Of a stretch of DNA of 64,000 nt, positions 1 to 9,176 are shown piece by piece. Source of the DNA: Anaplasmataceae bacterium AB001_6 (GTDB lineage Bacteria > Pseudomonadota > Alphaproteobacteria > Rickettsiales > Anaplasmataceae); NCBI GenBank assembly GCA_020002265.1, contig CP048228.1, positions 496,001 through 560,000 on the forward strand. The letters are read 5' to 3'. Position 1 is the first letter of the stretch; the number at the start of each line of letters is the position of its first letter. The notes beneath the pieces were generated by a model. That model ran no database searches and was not told the DNA's origin. It saw nothing but the letters and a program-made list of their open reading frames with translations. The position numbers were made by a program, and so were the translations under genes.

Positions 1-456
1 TTTATTTAATAAATTTTTTGGCTCAGAAAATTTTAAAATTTCTATTTTTGTTTGTGGAATTATGAATTTTATTTCCATCATGCAATCATCTTTTTGTTGT
101 ATCTTTATCATTATGTGCTTTAAGCAATTTGTACATTCTGCCTGATGTATAGTATTTTTTATGATATTGAAAGTTGCTTTATTGCTATCAATGGAAGTAT
201 TGATATTTTTTGAAATTTTTGTAAAAAATTCTAGAAAATTATCACTGTGTGTTTCAAAGCTTTTAAGTTTATCTATATTAAATGATATGTTTTCAGTTGG
301 TAAATTTTTTTCTATATTTTCGATAATATAGAACACTGTTTTAAAAAAATGATACGCTTTGCAATATGGACAATGTATCTTTTGCGGAATCAATATAGGG
401 TAATCTATAGTATTGAACATTGATTCAACATCTTTATGTGCTATATCTTTGAGCAT
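1..456 (-). CDS. Partial protein with two CxxC motifs, 3' end outside the window
   Basis: An open frame of 152 codons starts with ATG at 456 and runs leftward off the window without a stop, so the C-terminus is missing. The protein has no signal peptide or membrane segment. It carries CPYC near residue 29 and CTNC near residue 112, two Cys pairs that could together bind one metal ion (split zinc-ribbon style); that is an inference from spacing only. I do not recognise the family. It is separated from the flagellin gene by a strong hairpin terminator, so it is probably transcribed independently from the 457-530 stretch. Confidence 0.6.
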   Translation of the reverse strand, partial: MLKDIAHKDVESMFNTIDYPILIPQKIHCPYCKAYHFFKTVFYIIENIEKNLPTENISFNIDKLKSFETHSDNFLEFFTKISKNINTSIDSNKATFNIIKNTIHQAECTNCLKHIMIKIQQKDDCMMEIKFIIPQTKIEILKFSEPKNLLNK

Positions 457-531
457 TTATTTTTTTAAAATATTATTGATGCTCAATTCTACGCTGATGA
501 TAAACAAATATCAATGTTAATTTATAAAATA

Positions 532-575
532 AAGAAGGCACAAGTGGTTTACTACCGCTTGTGCCTTCTTATTTT
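532..575 (-). terminator. Strong hairpin terminator after the flagellin gene
   Basis: Arms at 532-544 and 558-570 are perfect 13-bp complements (AAGAAGGCACAAG / CTTGTGCCTTCTT). They extend inward by four more pairs, one of them G-U, to a 5-nt loop at 549-553. T-rich sequence follows on both strands. It lies about 50 bases past the flagellin stop on the minus strand. It is the most stable hairpin in this part of the window and fits the end of a highly expressed gene. Confidence 0.85.
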
Positions 576-617
576 TATGCTAGATCTAAAAAAAGCTAAA
601 TATGATAGTATAAACTA

Positions 618-3600
618 TTAACTTGTTACTCTAGCTATTGTTTGCAATATATTAGCTACAGACTTTTGCTGTATGAGCAAATATTGCGATAAACCTTGAT
701 CTGCAGCATCTGCTGAAAGAGTAGCTGTTGTGACTTCCGTCATAGCATCAGCCATATCAATGTCTTCAAGTGTGCTACGAGTACTAATTAGATTTGCTCT
801 AGTATTCTTTAACAACGATTCCTGTTGCGCAAATTTTGAAGATTTTGCTCTTAAACCTGATACTTGGCTTTCAAGTTTATTTATTGATATATTAATGACC
901 TCTAAAGCAAATTTTGCATCTTCTTGAGTAGAAACATTGATAGTTTGACTAACATCATTGCCATTTTCATCTATATATATGGAATTTGGCAACATGCTTG
1001 GTAGACTAATTTTTACTATATCTGTCTTAGCATCCATACCAGTCAAGAATTCAACTCCCCCAGATCCATTTGAACCTAATAAGGTATTAAGGGCATCTTG
1101 AAGATTTGATGCATCTTTTGTATTGTTCAGAGATATGTCAGATTTTACACCATCTAGACCAATTATGATTTTATCACCTTTTGCACTTTCAAGGACTATA
1201 TCCTTATTTATTCCTACTATTAGGGTATTAGTAGTTTGGTCAAAAATTCCGCTGTGATCAGTTGATAAATCATTTGAAAAACGCTCACCATTTATCTCTG
1301 TAAATATTACAGGTGTTCCATTATCAAATGATACTGTAAAAGCACTACAGTCTGTTTCAGCAAATGTATTACTTTGTAGGAAGATATCTTCTTTACGAAT
1401 ACCATTTAATACTGTTGCAGACATATTCTCATCTTCCAGATTATAAATAGCCCTCTTTTGAGTGAATGTAATATCTTTTAGAGTTTCGTTTAAAGCTGCG
1501 CTAAACAATGCAACTTTTTCTTTATAGCCTGATTCAGTTTGAGAACTTAAATCAAAGTCTGTTAAGATAGTTACATTTGCTCCAACTTCTCCATCCTGAG
1601 ATACAAATTTTATATCAGTATTTTTCGTTATCATACCACCATAAGTTGAATCAGTTGAAACAGCTACAATTTCAGCATTAAAGGTATAGAAAGGATATTT
1701 CTTGACATCATCACCTCTGTTAAGCAGATTCATTGTTAATTTCAGTGTTGGACCATCTTCTACAACATTCAAAGATACAATATCTCCTAATATACTAGAA
1801 TTATATTCTGTAGGTGTTTTGATTTCAGATTCAGATTTTTCAGGTACAAAAGTTTTGTTTAATGCAGTGTCACTGAAGGCAGCAATAATTCTTGTGCCAC
1901 CTAATGGACCAGCTGGTGTTGTACTCGTTGTAATAGAAAAATCATAAGTTGAAGTATTTATTATTTCTAAATTAGTACCATTTACAGCAGTTGTTAAACC
2001 AGCAAACATTGCTTCATTAGCAAATATTGTATCAAACATTGTTTTAGTTGCTGCTTCTGAATCAACTGTCCCACCTGAAGGAATACCATAAACTGGATCA
2101 GCAGAACTTGCAGTACCACTATATGTTGGTGCAGCACCAGTAGCATTACCAAGAGTTACCTTAAAGCTACCCATTGCATTTCCGTAACAATCCGTAACAG
2201 CAAAGCTTAATGAATCACCGCTTGCATAGCTAGGTAGAGTAGAAAGATCAATAATAGATTTTGTTGCGTAAACACCATCATTTTCAGATTTTATTGAAGC
2301 ACCTGCGACTGTGGTATCAAAACCACTGGGGGCAGTAGGATCAGATTCAATAGCTATAGATATTGTGCTGCTTAAAAGTAGGTGTAAATCTGTAGTGGCA
2401 GCAGTGCCTATATAAGATTTTACCCCATCTAGAGTATTTAAATATTCATTAATAGCCGCTGCCAAAATAGCATCTACTGCTGGTGCTGCCTTAAATTTTA
2501 TTGTATCACCACTTATTTCATAATCTGGTGTTATACTAGCATCTTCAGCAACCATAACAGCTTTTGTGCTACCGTCTGCCATTTTTATTGACATAAGTTG
2601 AGCGCCGTCAGCTGGTGCTGCAGTTATTGCTGTTGTTACATCAAAATACTGCGATACACTTGTAACATTTTGTGCAGTAACAGTAGTACTTGAATCTACA
2701 AAATCTGTAGATTTAACAGTTGTCGTTGACCCAGAAGATACTATACCACCACCGCTGGATAATTTTGCTGAAGCTTCGGCAGATGAACCATCTAATACTT
2801 GAGCATTCAGAAGCATTATAGTGCCATTTACAGCAACATTTATATTTCCATATTCTTCACCTATAGCTTTAGATTGCATTATAAGCCCAGAATAAGGAAG
2901 CATTGATCCTGAGATATCACTAGTGAATGATTTTTGTGAGTAAATATAATTTGCTGCTTCTCCTGATGAAAAACTTTGTAAATACTGAGCTAGTTTTGCT
3001 GTGAAATTTGATGCACTTACTGTTGCTAAATCAGCAAAACCTAAATCTGTTTGTGAATTTACAGTAATAGAACCTATTTTTAGAATAACAGGGGTTGTCG
3101 CAGCAGCTTGTAGAACAGTATCCGTAAATGATAACATACCCGAAGCATAACCTGTTTGCACATCATTTGTTATTGATACACCAGATATAGAAAGAGTATC
3201 GGTTCCATTATCAAATTTATGTACTTCACCTTTTGTATCAAGTTGTGATATACTGTTTAGACCATAATCGTTAGTAGTAGTAGTAGTACCCACACTTCCT
3301 ATTTTCATGTTACAAGCTTCTATAATTTCGTTTGTTTGTTGAGTTTTTACGCTTAGTGAGGATAATAATTCGCTTTCGTTAGTCCCGTTAAGTACAATAA
3401 CCGAATCAGAACTTGTGGTAAATTGTAAACCAATACTATTATCTTCAAATCCGTAACCATTTCCCTTTAAAGTAACAGTAGTACCACTTTTCAATAGGTT
3501 ACCTTTTCCATCAAATGATGCAGTATTAGCATCTTCATATAGATATAATCTTTCACTTGCAAAAGTATTATCTCCAATATTTACAGAAAAAGTAACGTAT

Positions 3601-4541
3601 CTTCCAAGGTCTGGATCAATATCTATTGTTGATGTAAAATTTTGTACTTCTCCATATATTTCATTGAATTTTGTTGCAGCATCTGCAGAGCGATAATTAG
3701 TTCCACCAGAAAGAGTCTTAACACTTGATGCCGCTGTGAAGCTTTTTAAATTTCCATTCGTTCCAGCGTTAACACTCGTTCCTGTAAAAGAAGTTCCATC
3801 GCTATTTACGTGAAATACTATACCTGATTCATGAACTTTAGCGTCAGAATTCATAGTTTTCACAAAATTTGAAACAGTATCTGAAGCTGCTATGTATGTG
3901 AAATTTTTTCCATTAACCGTAATAACATCGCCATCATTCAATATTACAGATCCTGATGTAGCATGTTTATTGCCTATATCATCTACAACTTGGAAATTTG
4001 TTCCTTTTTGTATAATAGGGTTATCTGTTATCGTATTGTAAGATTGGTAACTATCAATTGAATTTAATTCAACTGCTTTATTTTGACCTTTTACGGTGCT
4101 TAATATAGTTTTTTCTTCATTAGAACCATCAAGCATAGGGATGTTCCCATATTTTGTGGTTGCTATATTAACCATCAAATCTTTCCCATCCTGAAAGTTA
4201 CTGTTTAAAGAAACTCTCATATCATCTGTTACTGTTCCACTTAGGGCTTGTGCTGCACTATCAAATTGTGTTTTTAAAACATTCAAGCCTTCTTCCATTG
4301 TATATATTGCAGATGACATAAAGTCTGATGCTTGACTATTACTTGTTATAGCATTTTCCGCTCTTCCTATATAATTTTCAGTTATAGATGATTGATAACG
4401 GTATGAGATACCTTCCGATATTCCTACAAATTTTTTCCCTGAAGCTGTCCTACTAATAGCATCTTCTTGTAATTGCCTTTTTTCATGATAGTTTTTCATT
4501 AACTTTGAAGGTTCTGTCCCTATACGGGTTATACTAGTCAT
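618..4541 (-). CDS. Giant flagellin
   Basis: Filament subunit homologue of about 1307 aa, three or more times the usual flagellin length. The N-terminal ~140 residues match the flagellin D0/D1 coiled region (RTASGKK, then the helix around NAITSNSQASDFMSSA). The C-terminal ~110 residues match the D1/D0 return helices (SQVSGLRAKSSKF, LEDIDMADAMTEVTTATLSA, QQKSVANIL). The ~1000 residues between are Ser/Thr/Gly/Ala-rich and would form outsized surface domains; they include a run of five Thr codons near 3270-3286. I chose ATG at 4541, preceded by AGAGG at 5-nt spacing. A GTG at 4547 overlaps that ribosome site and is unlikely. The reading frame is intact throughout. A FlgL-like hook protein is the main alternative, but the C-terminus looks more like flagellin. 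Confidence 0.85.
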   Translation of the reverse strand: MTSITRIGTEPSKLMKNYHEKRQLQEDAISRTASGKKFVGISEGISYRYQSSITENYIGRAENAITSNSQASDFMSSAIYTMEEGLNVLKTQFDSAAQALSGTVTDDMRVSLNSNFQDGKDLMVNIATTKYGNIPMLDGSNEEKTILSTVKGQNKAVELNSIDSYQSYNTITDNPIIQKGTNFQVVDDIGNKHATSGSVILNDGDVITVNGKNFTYIAASDTVSNFVKTMNSDAKVHESGIVFHVNSDGTSFTGTSVNAGTNGNLKSFTAASSVKTLSGGTNYRSADAATKFNEIYGEVQNFTSTIDIDPDLGRYVTFSVNIGDNTFASERLYLYEDANTASFDGKGNLLKSGTTVTLKGNGYGFEDNSIGLQFTTSSDSVIVLNGTNESELLSSLSVKTQQTNEIIEACNMKIGSVGTTTTTNDYGLNSISQLDTKGEVHKFDNGTDTLSISGVSITNDVQTGYASGMLSFTDTVLQAAATTPVILKIGSITVNSQTDLGFADLATVSASNFTAKLAQYLQSFSSGEAANYIYSQKSFTSDISGSMLPYSGLIMQSKAIGEEYGNINVAVNGTIMLLNAQVLDGSSAEASAKLSSGGGIVSSGSTTTVKSTDFVDSSTTVTAQNVTSVSQYFDVTTAITAAPADGAQLMSIKMADGSTKAVMVAEDASITPDYEISGDTIKFKAAPAVDAILAAAINEYLNTLDGVKSYIGTAATTDLHLLLSSTISIAIESDPTAPSGFDTTVAGASIKSENDGVYATKSIIDLSTLPSYASGDSLSFAVTDCYGNAMGSFKVTLGNATGAAPTYSGTASSADPVYGIPSGGTVDSEAATKTMFDTIFANEAMFAGLTTAVNGTNLEIINTSTYDFSITTSTTPAGPLGGTRIIAAFSDTALNKTFVPEKSESEIKTPTEYNSSILGDIVSLNVVEDGPTLKLTMNLLNRGDDVKKYPFYTFNAEIVAVSTDSTYGGMITKNTDIKFVSQDGEVGANVTILTDFDLSSQTESGYKEKVALFSAALNETLKDITFTQKRAIYNLEDENMSATVLNGIRKEDIFLQSNTFAETDCSAFTVSFDNGTPVIFTEINGERFSNDLSTDHSGIFDQTTNTLIVGINKDIVLESAKGDKIIIGLDGVKSDISLNNTKDASNLQDALNTLLGSNGSGGVEFLTGMDAKTDIVKISLPSMLPNSIYIDENGNDVSQTINVSTQEDAKFALEVINISINKLESQVSGLRAKSSKFAQQESLLKNTRANLISTRSTLEDIDMADAMTEVTTATLSADAADQGLSQYLLIQQKSVANILQTIARVTS

Positions 4542-4712
4542 TGGCACCTCTTAACTATATAAATAACGAAACAAATAAAACACATATCTTAAATTTTGAT
4601 AATCAAATATTCTTTATAAGATTATCAATAAAAATATTAAAACATTAATATTAAATTTTAATTAAAAGAAGTATTTAACAGGCAAATTAGAAATGCATAA
4701 CTTGATATCACA

Positions 4713-4946
4713 TTATTTAAGGTGCTTTTCAGTTAGAAGAATTATTTTTTCTGGATTGATTTCGCGACTATATTCTATTTCTAGCGCTATAATTTCTTTT
4801 TTTATTTTTTCTATTTCTGTTTTTTTCTTCAAAACTATGGAATCTTTTTCTTCAATAGCATGCTTTATGTAGAATAGTGATGTGGCACTAACGATTGTCA
4901 TTATTGATATTATTAGCGCAGATATTTTTTTTAAATTTATATTCAT
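4713..4946 (-). CDS. ftsL: FtsL-like cell division protein
   Basis: A 77-aa bitopic protein: a short basic N-terminus, one membrane segment (about residues 8-28), then a periplasmic coiled coil rich in Lys/Glu/Ile with heptad spacing (KKTEIEKIKKEIIALEIEY). This size and topology, and the 4-base ATGA overlap with the upstream rsmH, match FtsL, which joins FtsB/FtsQ in the divisome. FtsL sequences are poorly conserved, so the call rests on topology and synteny. No ftsI follows downstream as it does in many bacteria; the next gene is the flagellin. FtsQ is encoded separately at 40.3 kb. Confidence 0.75.
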   Translation of the reverse strand: MNINLKKISALIISIMTIVSATSLFYIKHAIEEKDSIVLKKKTEIEKIKKEIIALEIEYSREINPEKIILLTEKHLK

Positions 4947-5869
4947 TGTAATTTTCGCATTGCTCTTAATTTAGCTGATCTACTTCTAATATTTTTTTTA
5001 ATTTCTTCATTTCCTGGTGTTATAGGTTTTTTTGTTATTATTTCAAACTTATTTTTGATTGATTCACTTTCTTTATGTTCTCTTGAATATTTATTTTGTT
5101 TTATTTTTTTTACTTTATCTTTGAAAAAATTTTTTACTATTTTATCTTCTAAACCATGAAAAGATATGACCATTATTATTCCATCTTTATTTAGCATTTT
5201 TACCATACTAGTGAGACTTGTTTTTAAAATCTCTATTTCATTGTTCACAAATATCCTAATTGCCTGAAACGTTTTGGTTGCATTGTCTATTTTTTTTGTC
5301 TTATACGGAAATACCGATCTTACTATGTTTGCTAATTGGGTTGTTGTTTCTATTATACCATTTCTTCTTTCTTTGACTATTTTGGCTGCTATTGCACGAT
5401 ATTTTTCTTCTTCTCCATATATTTTTATTATTTCTGCGATTTTATCTTCATAAAATGTATTAACCACCGTACTTGCATTAATTATGTTATCTTGATTCAT
5501 TGACATATTTAGAGGACCTTCTTTCATAAATGAGAATCCTCTAGAAGCATTATCAATTTGCATTGAAGATACCCCTATATCCATTATTATTCCATCAATT
5601 TTACCTATTAAATCTGGAAATAAGCATTCAATTTCTTGAAAATTTCCTATCTCTAATACGCATCTTTTTTTATATTCGTCTGGCATTTGGTCATAATATT
5701 CTTGCGTAGTTTCATCTTTATCTGTTGCATAAACTAAGCTATCTTTTTTTGCTTCTAATATGGATCTTGCATGTCCACCAGCACCAAAGGTGCAATCCAA
5801 GAAATTACCAGATTTTTTTTCTTCTAAAATTTCTAAAATTTCTTTAGTTAATACAGGGACATGGGGCAT
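4943..5869 (-). CDS. rsmH: 16S rRNA m4C1402 methyltransferase RsmH (MraW)
   Basis: Methylates N4 of cytosine 1402 in 16S rRNA using S-adenosylmethionine. Length (308 aa) is normal. Visible motifs are the SAM-binding DCTFGAGGHARSIL near residue 25, GIIMDIGVSSMQIDNASRG near 89-107 followed by FSFMKEGPLNM, and ISFHGLEDKIVKNFF near 236-250. The C-terminal RSAKLRAMRK is also typical. It forms a two-gene unit with ftsL, a fragment of the ancestral dcw cluster. The start at 5869 is the only one that keeps the N-terminal HVPVLTKEILE. Confidence 0.96.
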   Translation of the reverse strand: MPHVPVLTKEILEILEEKKSGNFLDCTFGAGGHARSILEAKKDSLVYATDKDETTQEYYDQMPDEYKKRCVLEIGNFQEIECLFPDLIGKIDGIIMDIGVSSMQIDNASRGFSFMKEGPLNMSMNQDNIINASTVVNTFYEDKIAEIIKIYGEEEKYRAIAAKIVKERRNGIIETTTQLANIVRSVFPYKTKKIDNATKTFQAIRIFVNNEIEILKTSLTSMVKMLNKDGIIMVISFHGLEDKIVKNFFKDKVKKIKQNKYSREHKESESIKNKFEIITKKPITPGNEEIKKNIRSRSAKLRAMRKLQ

Positions 5870-5955
5870 GGTCTATTCATACTTAATTATATATTCATTA
5901 ATCTAACACATAATAAAATTTTTTCCGATATTAGGTTAAGTCTATTTTATATATT

Positions 5956-7308
5956 ATGGTTTTTCGCATAATTATTGTTTCTATTTTTAGCATAATAATA
6001 TCATTGTCTTTTGAGGTTTTATTTTTATATAAATATACTAAAAGCTTAAATGATAAATTTATGAAGGGCATTTTAATTGATATTAAGCAGCGCTTTTATG
6101 ATGAAGTATGGTATAGATATGATCCTATTTTTGATTTTTTGGATGATTATGATTCTATATTTTTGCTCAATACAAAAGAGTTGTTATATGATATTAATTT
6201 TTTTGTTGATAGATATTCACTCAATCAAATAACAATTTTTACTAGGAAAAATGATATCATATATTCGTACGATGACTCTTTCTTATATGATCATTTATAT
6301 TCCATGAAAGATAAAAAATATGATGATTATTTTGGTATTTTAGGAAAAGATAATTATTATTATAGAGATTTATTATCCACCCATACTGCAGTTGATGATA
6401 TGGATTCTTTTATAGAAATATATAAGCAAAATAGTTATCAAAATTTTCATTTTAAATATTTTATTTATGTAATAATAGCCAATATTTTCATATTCATAGC
6501 TATGATATATTTTATTATACGAATTAAAAATAAGGATAAAGATTATCACGCTTTATATGAAAGATATAATCATATCCATGAGAACACTAACAAAGAGGCT
6601 GATAATTCTTTATATTTTGCTAATTTATCACATGAACTTAGAACACCCTTGAACTCTATCATTGGTTTTTCTGATCTTATTATTGAAAATAATAATGTTA
6701 CTGATGAAATAAAATCTTATGCTAATGATATCGTTTCTTCGGGGGAATATCTTTTGAAGATGATAAATCATATGATAGATTTTTATCGCATTGAAGAAGA
6801 CAGGATAGCCAAAAATTATGAATTGTTTAATGTCAACGATTTGGTAAAATCTTGTATTAAAGTAGTAAATATTGGATCAAAAGATATTAGTATATCTTTT
6901 GATGAATATGATTCAGATATCAATGTTTATTTAAATAAAGTGCTGTTGCAGCAAGTTTTGATTAATTTAATTAATAATTCAGTGAAATATATAAATAAAG
7001 TACAGGGTAAAATTGATATCATAATTAGTAAAATTCAAGATTCATCAAAGTTTATGCTAGAAATTGCAGATAACGGAATGGGTATTAAAGATAGTGATAT
7101 TAAGATAGCTATGTCGTTGTTTGGGAAATTAAATAATAAATATGAAGATGATACCCATTCTTTAGGATTAGGTTTACCTCTATGTAAAAAAATAATAGAA
7201 AATATGGCAGGGGATTTCATAATTTGTGGTAATTATGGAAAAGGAGTTAATGTGAAAATAATTTTGCCACTCAATGATGGTATAGAAAATAATGATAAGA
7301 TTTCCTAA
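5956..7308 (+). CDS. Membrane sensor histidine kinase, PleC-like
   Basis: A 450-aa two-component sensor kinase. Membrane segments lie at about residues 1-27 and 165-188 and enclose an extracytoplasmic sensor rich in Asp and Tyr. The dimerisation/phosphoacceptor helix has FANLSHELRTPLNSIIGF (His near residue 226). The ATPase domain shows the N box LINNSVKY, G1 DNGMGI, and G2 with GLGLPLCKKI. The H box most resembles alphaproteobacterial PleC, one of the few kinases retained in Anaplasmataceae; that subfamily assignment is inference. No response regulator is adjacent. Its 3' end overlaps the next gene by 17 bases, suggesting co-transcription. Confidence 0.85.
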   Translation: MVFRIIIVSIFSIIISLSFEVLFLYKYTKSLNDKFMKGILIDIKQRFYDEVWYRYDPIFDFLDDYDSIFLLNTKELLYDINFFVDRYSLNQITIFTRKNDIIYSYDDSFLYDHLYSMKDKKYDDYFGILGKDNYYYRDLLSTHTAVDDMDSFIEIYKQNSYQNFHFKYFIYVIIANIFIFIAMIYFIIRIKNKDKDYHALYERYNHIHENTNKEADNSLYFANLSHELRTPLNSIIGFSDLIIENNNVTDEIKSYANDIVSSGEYLLKMINHMIDFYRIEEDRIAKNYELFNVNDLVKSCIKVVNIGSKDISISFDEYDSDINVYLNKVLLQQVLINLINNSVKYINKVQGKIDIIISKIQDSSKFMLEIADNGMGIKDSDIKIAMSLFGKLNNKYEDDTHSLGLGLPLCKKIIENMAGDFIICGNYGKGVNVKIILPLNDGIENNDKIS

Positions 7309-7927
7309 TATTATTGATATCGATAATTTTTATAGTTCTATTTATGGCAAGAAGCTTTATCATTCTCTGTCTAATTGTATTTTATCAGACAAAGCTTTCT
7401 ATGATATTGATGAATTTAAACAAGTTATTTTTTTAGGGTATAGTGATATATATCGTAGCACTCTTTCTTTTAAAAAAAGCACCTATGTGAATCATGTGAA
7501 ATATCAATGTCTTGATGATTGCCGTATTATTACATCTTTAGATGATATTGCTTTGATAGAAAAATCTGGGACTATCGATTATTTAATAGTTTGTCATTTT
7601 TTGGAATATCAAAAATCAATATTAGATTCTTTGGGATTTTTATATGATTTTTTAAGTGAAAAAGCTGAATTAATAATTGTTATTCCAAATATGTATGGTT
7701 ATCTAAAAGAAGGGATATGCTTTAACATAAATACAGATATACTGAAAATTAGGACGCTTATCAAGCAAGTTGGTTTTTTTTACAAAAAAACTAATTTTAC
7801 AGATGCATTAAATTATGTTTCCAGAAAAATAGGCATTAAGAGCGATCACTACGATATTATCAAATTAACCAAATTAGATCATCAAAAAAGCCAAGATGCT
7901 AAATATATAAGAAGCATTGAATTTTGA
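7292..7927 (+). CDS. Degenerate SAM-methyltransferase-like protein
   Basis: A 211-aa soluble protein overlapping the kinase gene by 17 bases. Its layout resembles a class I methyltransferase family found in alphaproteobacteria: an N-terminal IIDIDNFYSSIYGK, a beta strand QVIFLGYSDIYRS where the SAM loop should be, IDYLIVCHFLEYQ in the motif IV/VI region, and a strand with IIVIPNMYGYLKEG. The glycine-rich SAM loop is reduced to LGYSDIY and the acidic ribose-binding residue is not evident, so catalysis is doubtful. The reading frame is intact. I recognise the likely family from pattern only; the substrate is unknown. Confidence 0.55.
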   Translation: MIRFPNIIDIDNFYSSIYGKKLYHSLSNCILSDKAFYDIDEFKQVIFLGYSDIYRSTLSFKKSTYVNHVKYQCLDDCRIITSLDDIALIEKSGTIDYLIVCHFLEYQKSILDSLGFLYDFLSEKAELIIVIPNMYGYLKEGICFNINTDILKIRTLIKQVGFFYKKTNFTDALNYVSRKIGIKSDHYDIIKLTKLDHQKSQDAKYIRSIEF

Positions 7928-7945
7928 ATAAACAAAATTAGCAAA

Positions 7946-8407
7946 TTAGCCTATAGTAGCCATTATCTGAGCTTCTGCAACAACTATATTTTCACCTTTT
8001 TCAGAGATAGTTCGTGCGGTGCAATCAAAAATCTTTGCATTTTTTATTGATCTATTCAACAATGATTTTATGATAAGATTATCACCTGGAAAAACACCTT
8101 TGCGAAATATCGCATTATTTATCTTTAAGAAGAATGTATTTTTGCCAGCTAATTCTGCAGAAGAATATATTGCTCCAACGGCTGAAGTTTGTGCCATAGA
8201 CTCTACAATTAATACCCCAGGCATTATAGGATAATTAGGAAAGTGACCTTTGAAGAACCAACTTTCTTCTTTAACCGCAAAATATCCGTCAGTTTCCACA
8301 CCAGGATCGACAATCTTTATTTTATCGAGAAACAGAAAAGGATCTCTATGAGGTATTAATTCTTCTATTTTTTCCTTATTCAGAAAAATATCCGTAACAG
8401 TAGGCAT
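7946..8407 (-). CDS. fabZ: 3-hydroxyacyl-ACP dehydratase FabZ
   Basis: Dehydrates (3R)-hydroxyacyl-ACP in fatty acid elongation. The 153-aa hot-dog fold protein has the active-site HRDPFLFLDKI (His near residue 20) and GHFPNYPIMPGVLIVESMAQ (catalytic Glu near residue 67). Length is normal. It lies 27 bases downstream of skp on the same strand, the usual proteobacterial skp-(lpxD)-fabZ order, but with no lpxD between them and no lpxA after it. This fits an organism without lipid A. Confidence 0.95.
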   Translation of the reverse strand: MPTVTDIFLNKEKIEELIPHRDPFLFLDKIKIVDPGVETDGYFAVKEESWFFKGHFPNYPIMPGVLIVESMAQTSAVGAIYSSAELAGKNTFFLKINNAIFRKGVFPGDNLIIKSLLNRSIKNAKIFDCTARTISEKGENIVVAEAQIMATIG

Positions 8408-8434
8408 AAAGTTGTATCTGATAAAAAAATAACT

Positions 8435-9043
8435 CTATTTGCTATTTGCTTTTATAAACGATTTGATATCCTTATTTGACATAAATCTTTCGGCAATTTT
8501 ATTTGTCAAATCTACAGTCTTCATGCTGGGATTATCATCATTTTTAAACATGATTGCTGTTTCTTCTATCATTAAATCAATTTTCTCCTCTTTTGCGACA
8601 TCTTGCATAGAACCTCTAACTATACTCATGATGTTTTGAACTTCAGATGTTATTTTTTCGATTTGTGATTGAGATTTTTGTAATAAATCAGATTTTTGTT
8701 TTTCAAATCTCTCATTTTCAGAATTTACTGCTTTGTCATATTTCTCAGGATCTAAAATTCCCTTCTTTTTTTCAATATCGGTAATTTTTTTATCGTGAGT
8801 AGTTCGCATTTCAGACATAGATTTCATACTTTTTTCTTCTGTGTCTTGATATCTTCCTTGTATGCTTTTATAGAGCTTATTAAAATTTTCATGCTCTGTT
8901 GCATTAATAGTGCCAATTCTGACTTCTGAATGGATTTCAGATGTAACATCCTTTTTTGCCTTTTCTGCATATGCGCTACTTATAGTAAATACGGTCAGTG
9001 AAAAAACTACCGATAGAGCAATTATTTTTCTTGAAAATTTCAT
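8435..9043 (-). CDS. skp: Periplasmic chaperone Skp (OmpH family)
   Basis: Holdase chaperone that carries unfolded outer membrane proteins across the periplasm. The 202-aa precursor starts with a clear signal peptide (residues 1-26, ending SSAYA). Then come a strand (VRIGTINATE), two long charged helices that would form the Skp tentacles (about 45-160), and a return strand with IDLMIEETAIMFKND. It is the first gene of the skp-fabZ pair. A chaperone for outer membrane beta-barrels is plausible given the nine barrel genes in this window. bamA, its usual upstream neighbour, is absent here. Confidence 0.85.
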   Translation of the reverse strand: MKFSRKIIALSVVFSLTVFTISSAYAEKAKKDVTSEIHSEVRIGTINATEHENFNKLYKSIQGRYQDTEEKSMKSMSEMRTTHDKKITDIEKKKGILDPEKYDKAVNSENERFEKQKSDLLQKSQSQIEKITSEVQNIMSIVRGSMQDVAKEEKIDLMIEETAIMFKNDDNPSMKTVDLTNKIAERFMSNKDIKSFIKANSK

Positions 9044-9176
9044 ATTGAGTACAACAAAAAATTACATATAAAGAACATTACAACACATAAGCGATTTTAA
9101 AGCAATACTGTATTATAAGACAACTGCAGCTATTTTTGTTTAGCTAGAAATAATGGATTAAGAAGTAATATTTTTT

